Shown piece by piece: positions 62,167 to 64,000 of a stretch of 64,000 nt of DNA. Source of the DNA: Bimastos eiseni (Eukaryota; Annelida; Clitellata; Crassiclitellata; Lumbricidae). The notes beneath the pieces are model-generated. The model worked only from the letters and a program-made list of their open reading frames with translations, was not told the origin of the DNA and made no database searches. Every line of letters begins with the position of its first letter. Position 1 is the first letter of the stretch. The stretch lies in the NCBI GenBank assembly GCA_959347315.1, contig OY365809.1, forward strand, positions 2,583,953-2,647,952. Direction: 5' to 3'. Both the position numbers and the translations under genes were made by a program.

Positions 62167-62207
62167 CTTCGACACCTTCGAAACCCTGCTTAATGATGCT
62201 ATAAATA
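62167..62207 (+). promoter_or_regulatory. snRNA-type promoter (PSE + TATA)
   Basis: CTTCGACACCTTCGAAACC with TATAAATAC exactly 29 bp on (62171 to 62200). The PSE core differs from the others (TTCGAAA), the spacing does not. Confidence 0.55.
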
Positions 62208-62228
62208 CTGGTCGACTAAGCATTCATA

Positions 62229-62318
62229 CGAATTACCTTTTTGCAGTACAAATGCTACTAGTCCCAAGCCTGGATAAAGAGGAGGACGATCAATGATCAT
62301 TGTGATGACAGACTGATC
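62229..62318 (+). ncRNA. Family 2 small structured RNA unit (about 85 nt)
   Basis: The shortest promoter-to-hairpin unit. From the expected start near 62229: 'aatgctactagtcccaagcc', 'tggataaagaggaggacg', 'atcaatgatcattgtgatga', end CAGACTGATC. The conserved GTTAAAC end is absent. Confidence 0.45.
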
Positions 62319-62343
62319 TCTTCGTCCTATGATAGTGCCAAGA

Positions 62344-62461
62344 CAATTCTGTTTTGGAATTGTAGAGGCTTGCAGAGCAGGTTGGATAACATATTTGGCT
62401 GCATAAGCTAAATAAATCATCCAACCTAATCTGCATGCCTCAGCAATTCCACAGCAGAATT
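62344..62461. repeat. Imperfect inverted repeat
   Basis: Arms of about 43 bp ('ggaattgtagaggcttgcag' against 'ctgcatgcctcagcaattcc') around a 32-bp centre. Possibly a MITE. Confidence 0.65.
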
Positions 62462-62631
62462 CAAATAAACTAAAGCTCTGACCCTTCAATACACCCATCC
62501 AATGAGTGAAGTGAGGTGGGAACGGGATCCAAGTCGGATTGATTGTTGGAAAGAGTTTTGGAGGAGTGAACGACAACTTCCTTTCTGACTCACCCCTCAA
62601 TGATCCAACATTCTGCTCATGACATAATGAT

Positions 62632-62698
62632 GATGCGGTTGGTGTCATTCTCTTCATCTGTATCCCCGACAGGGGAAGAGAATGACACTAACCGCATC
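62632..62698. repeat. Inverted repeat, 22-bp arms
   Basis: GATGCGGTTGGTGTCATTCT against its reverse complement with one mismatch; the centre contains 'ccccgacagggg'. Confidence 0.75.
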
Positions 62699-62699
62699 T

Positions 62700-63210
62700 T
62701 TCCATCACTAAAACCGCCACGGGACATGTTTTAAGTCCAATTGCTCCAGGACTATTTTTATCAACCTGGAATCCACACAACTCTAGCGTCTGCAACTTAT
62801 CCAAAACTCGGGAACGCCGAAGCATCATCCAGCAATTTCCAACGACAGTCCACAACCCAACACTTCCGAATTCACCTTAATGTCTTATCAATTTCTTCCA
62901 GTACCCTACAATACTCCACCCCCGATTTCAACATCCAGTCAGCCCACACTACCCGATCATCCACATGGAGCTGACTCCATCTGGCTCTACTCAACGATGC
63001 AAATTTGCCCAGAGAATCTGAACGTCTATACTATCTGCCAGATGTCGAGGGGAATCCCTTGGTTTGTTCTACGCTTGTGCTTCAGCCATCACAGATAACT
63101 CGTCTCAGCTTATTGTGCATAGCTGCTAATAGATGCATTTATTATTACTCATCATTAAGTCATCACCCGAAGCTACATATTGTTGCCATGAAGTTCTTCT
63201 TATCGCAAGT
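62700..63210. other. No recognisable gene
   Basis: Plus-strand frames (62741-63098) have no splice or domain support. Confidence 0.4.
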
Positions 63211-63215
63211 TCTCC

Positions 63216-63308
63216 ACTTTGCTCATACTCTAGCAATGCCAGTCCAAAGCATAGATGAACGAGAAGGGCGACATGAATCATCTTTAAAATAAACAGCACG
63301 AATCACAA
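63216..63308 (+). ncRNA. Family 2 hairpin element
   Basis: 'gctcatactctagcaatgcc', 'agtccaaagcatagatgaac', 'gagaagggcgacatgaatc'; the 3' end is decayed (no GTTAAAC). Confidence 0.45.
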
Positions 63309-63471
63309 AGAAACGAGTTTTGATGATAAGCAGACAGGTGCAAACACATTCAGAATGAATATCGCTTAAGTTAATTAACACAGTTAGTTAAAAGTTAGAT
63401 TATTCAAAACTATTCACGACCCCACCATTCCACGGGATATCAAAGTTACTTAGCACAACTTGTCCCATTCG

Positions 63472-63993
63472 CTAAGAACCAATATGTGTATCATTCACCG
63501 ACATGATGAAACGAAAGGTAGTTATGACACTGGTTCGAGCATTCACATCGCGGCCAATACACGCAATCTCCTTCCTCTCGCTGTCGTAGTGGAAATCAAA
63601 GTAAAGAAAGATCTTACTTACATCCTGCTGCACACTATATAAACCAAGAAGATTAAATTCAGAATCTAAGAGCTCGATTCCTTCTCGAGGGTCAGATATG
63701 ATAATTCTATCACAATTTTCTGCAAAACCCACACAATAAAATGCACTGAACTTGAGTAATGATGAATATCGACGCTCAACAATTCCACTCATGTCGATCT
63801 CCATCAGTTGGTTTCCATAACTTGGGCCTCTGACAAAAACCACCACCAAGTTTCCAGTTGCTTTTTGAAATATGTCCCAATATTTGCACACCAAACTATC
63901 TAGAGGCAATAGTGTTTCATGCTGCAAGGAACCATCCGCATTATATAAGCTCACTACAGAAGGATACTGACCATGCTTCTCTGTTAATATCAT
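63472..63993 (-). CDS. Beta-propeller-like protein, C-terminal end (partial at window edge)
   Basis: 173 codons of open frame to a TAG stop; the frame is open to the right edge, so the true start lies outside. The pattern of short strands ending in GSLQHETLLPLDS, GNLVVVFVRGPSYGNQLMEI, DRIIISDPREGIELLDSEFN and ERKEIACIGRD repeats about every 40-45 residues, as in NHL/WD-like propellers. Similar C-terminal propellers cap TRIM-type ubiquitin ligases, which are expanded in marine invertebrates; the RING and B-box part would be beyond the window. No catalytic motif is present in this part. Family assignment is an inference from pattern only. Confidence 0.6.
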   Translation of the reverse strand: MILTEKHGQYPSVVSLYNADGSLQHETLLPLDSLVCKYWDIFQKATGNLVVVFVRGPSYGNQLMEIDMSGIVERRYSSLLKFSAFYCVGFAENCDRIIISDPREGIELLDSEFNLLGLYSVQQDVSKIFLYFDFHYDSERKEIACIGRDVNARTSVITTFRFIMSVNDTHIGS

Positions 63994-64000
63994 TACGCTA

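Overview
The window is eukaryotic, animal-type DNA. Coding density is low, splice sites are GT/AG, and the sequence is full of microsatellites, decayed LINEs and small DNA transposons. LINE tails of the form 'gcgctatataaa' plus ATTG/ATT repeats, RT C-termini reading 'GPSVWNNLP', and a U2-like snRNA with a TATA box point to a marine invertebrate. An echinoderm or other ambulacrarian is my best guess; a mollusc is not excluded. There is one 200-base assembly gap (16607-16806).

Three host protein genes are supported. (1) A complete three-exon ORF on the minus strand (48424 to 41016) encodes about 916 residues: two membrane segments, then a very long cytoplasmic-type tail with about 16-residue repeats. 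(2) A three-exon plus-strand gene (59795 to 61446) encodes a secreted precursor of about 121 residues. It has a signal peptide, KR cleavage sites and a C-terminal four-cysteine peptide, and looks like a neuropeptide or hormone precursor. (3) The 3' end of a beta-propeller-like ORF runs off the right edge on the minus strand (63472-end).

The most striking content is non-coding. At about 18 places, on both strands, a motif close to TTAGACACCTTTAA lies upstream of a TATA box. In 13 of them the start-to-start distance is exactly 29 bp, although the bases between differ. This is the layout of an snRNA-type promoter (PSE plus TATA). In about a dozen cases a structured element follows on the same strand. 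It ends in a hairpin of conserved architecture and the string GTCGTTAAAC. The hairpin stems change in a compensatory way between copies. I read these as a dispersed family of small structured RNA transcription units, 80 to 500 nt long, with at least four body types (called 1, 2, B and 3 here). A U2-like snRNA with a TATA box and a lost branch-point recognition sequence lies at 56644-56810.

Layout: 1-5.1 kb, microsatellites and a REL-type LINE fragment; 5.2-13.2 kb, several RNA units and a MITE; 13.4-20.5 kb, transposon remnants, tandem repeats, the gap and an RT fragment; 21-31.5 kb, a dense run of RNA units and LINE 3' ends; 32-35.6 kb, a nearly full-length but frameshifted PHD/endonuclease/RT LINE; 36-40 kb, MITEs, foldbacks and palindromes; 41-48.4 kb, the two-membrane-segment gene with a minisatellite and a LINE in intron 2; 48.5-50.7 kb, RNA units and a SINE; 51-52.8 kb, a PIF/Harbinger-like element; 53-58 kb, low-complexity DNA and the U2-like gene; 58-61.5 kb, SINEs and the secreted precursor gene; 62-64 kb, inverted repeats, an RNA unit and the propeller ORF. 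All motif counts and spacings were done by eye.
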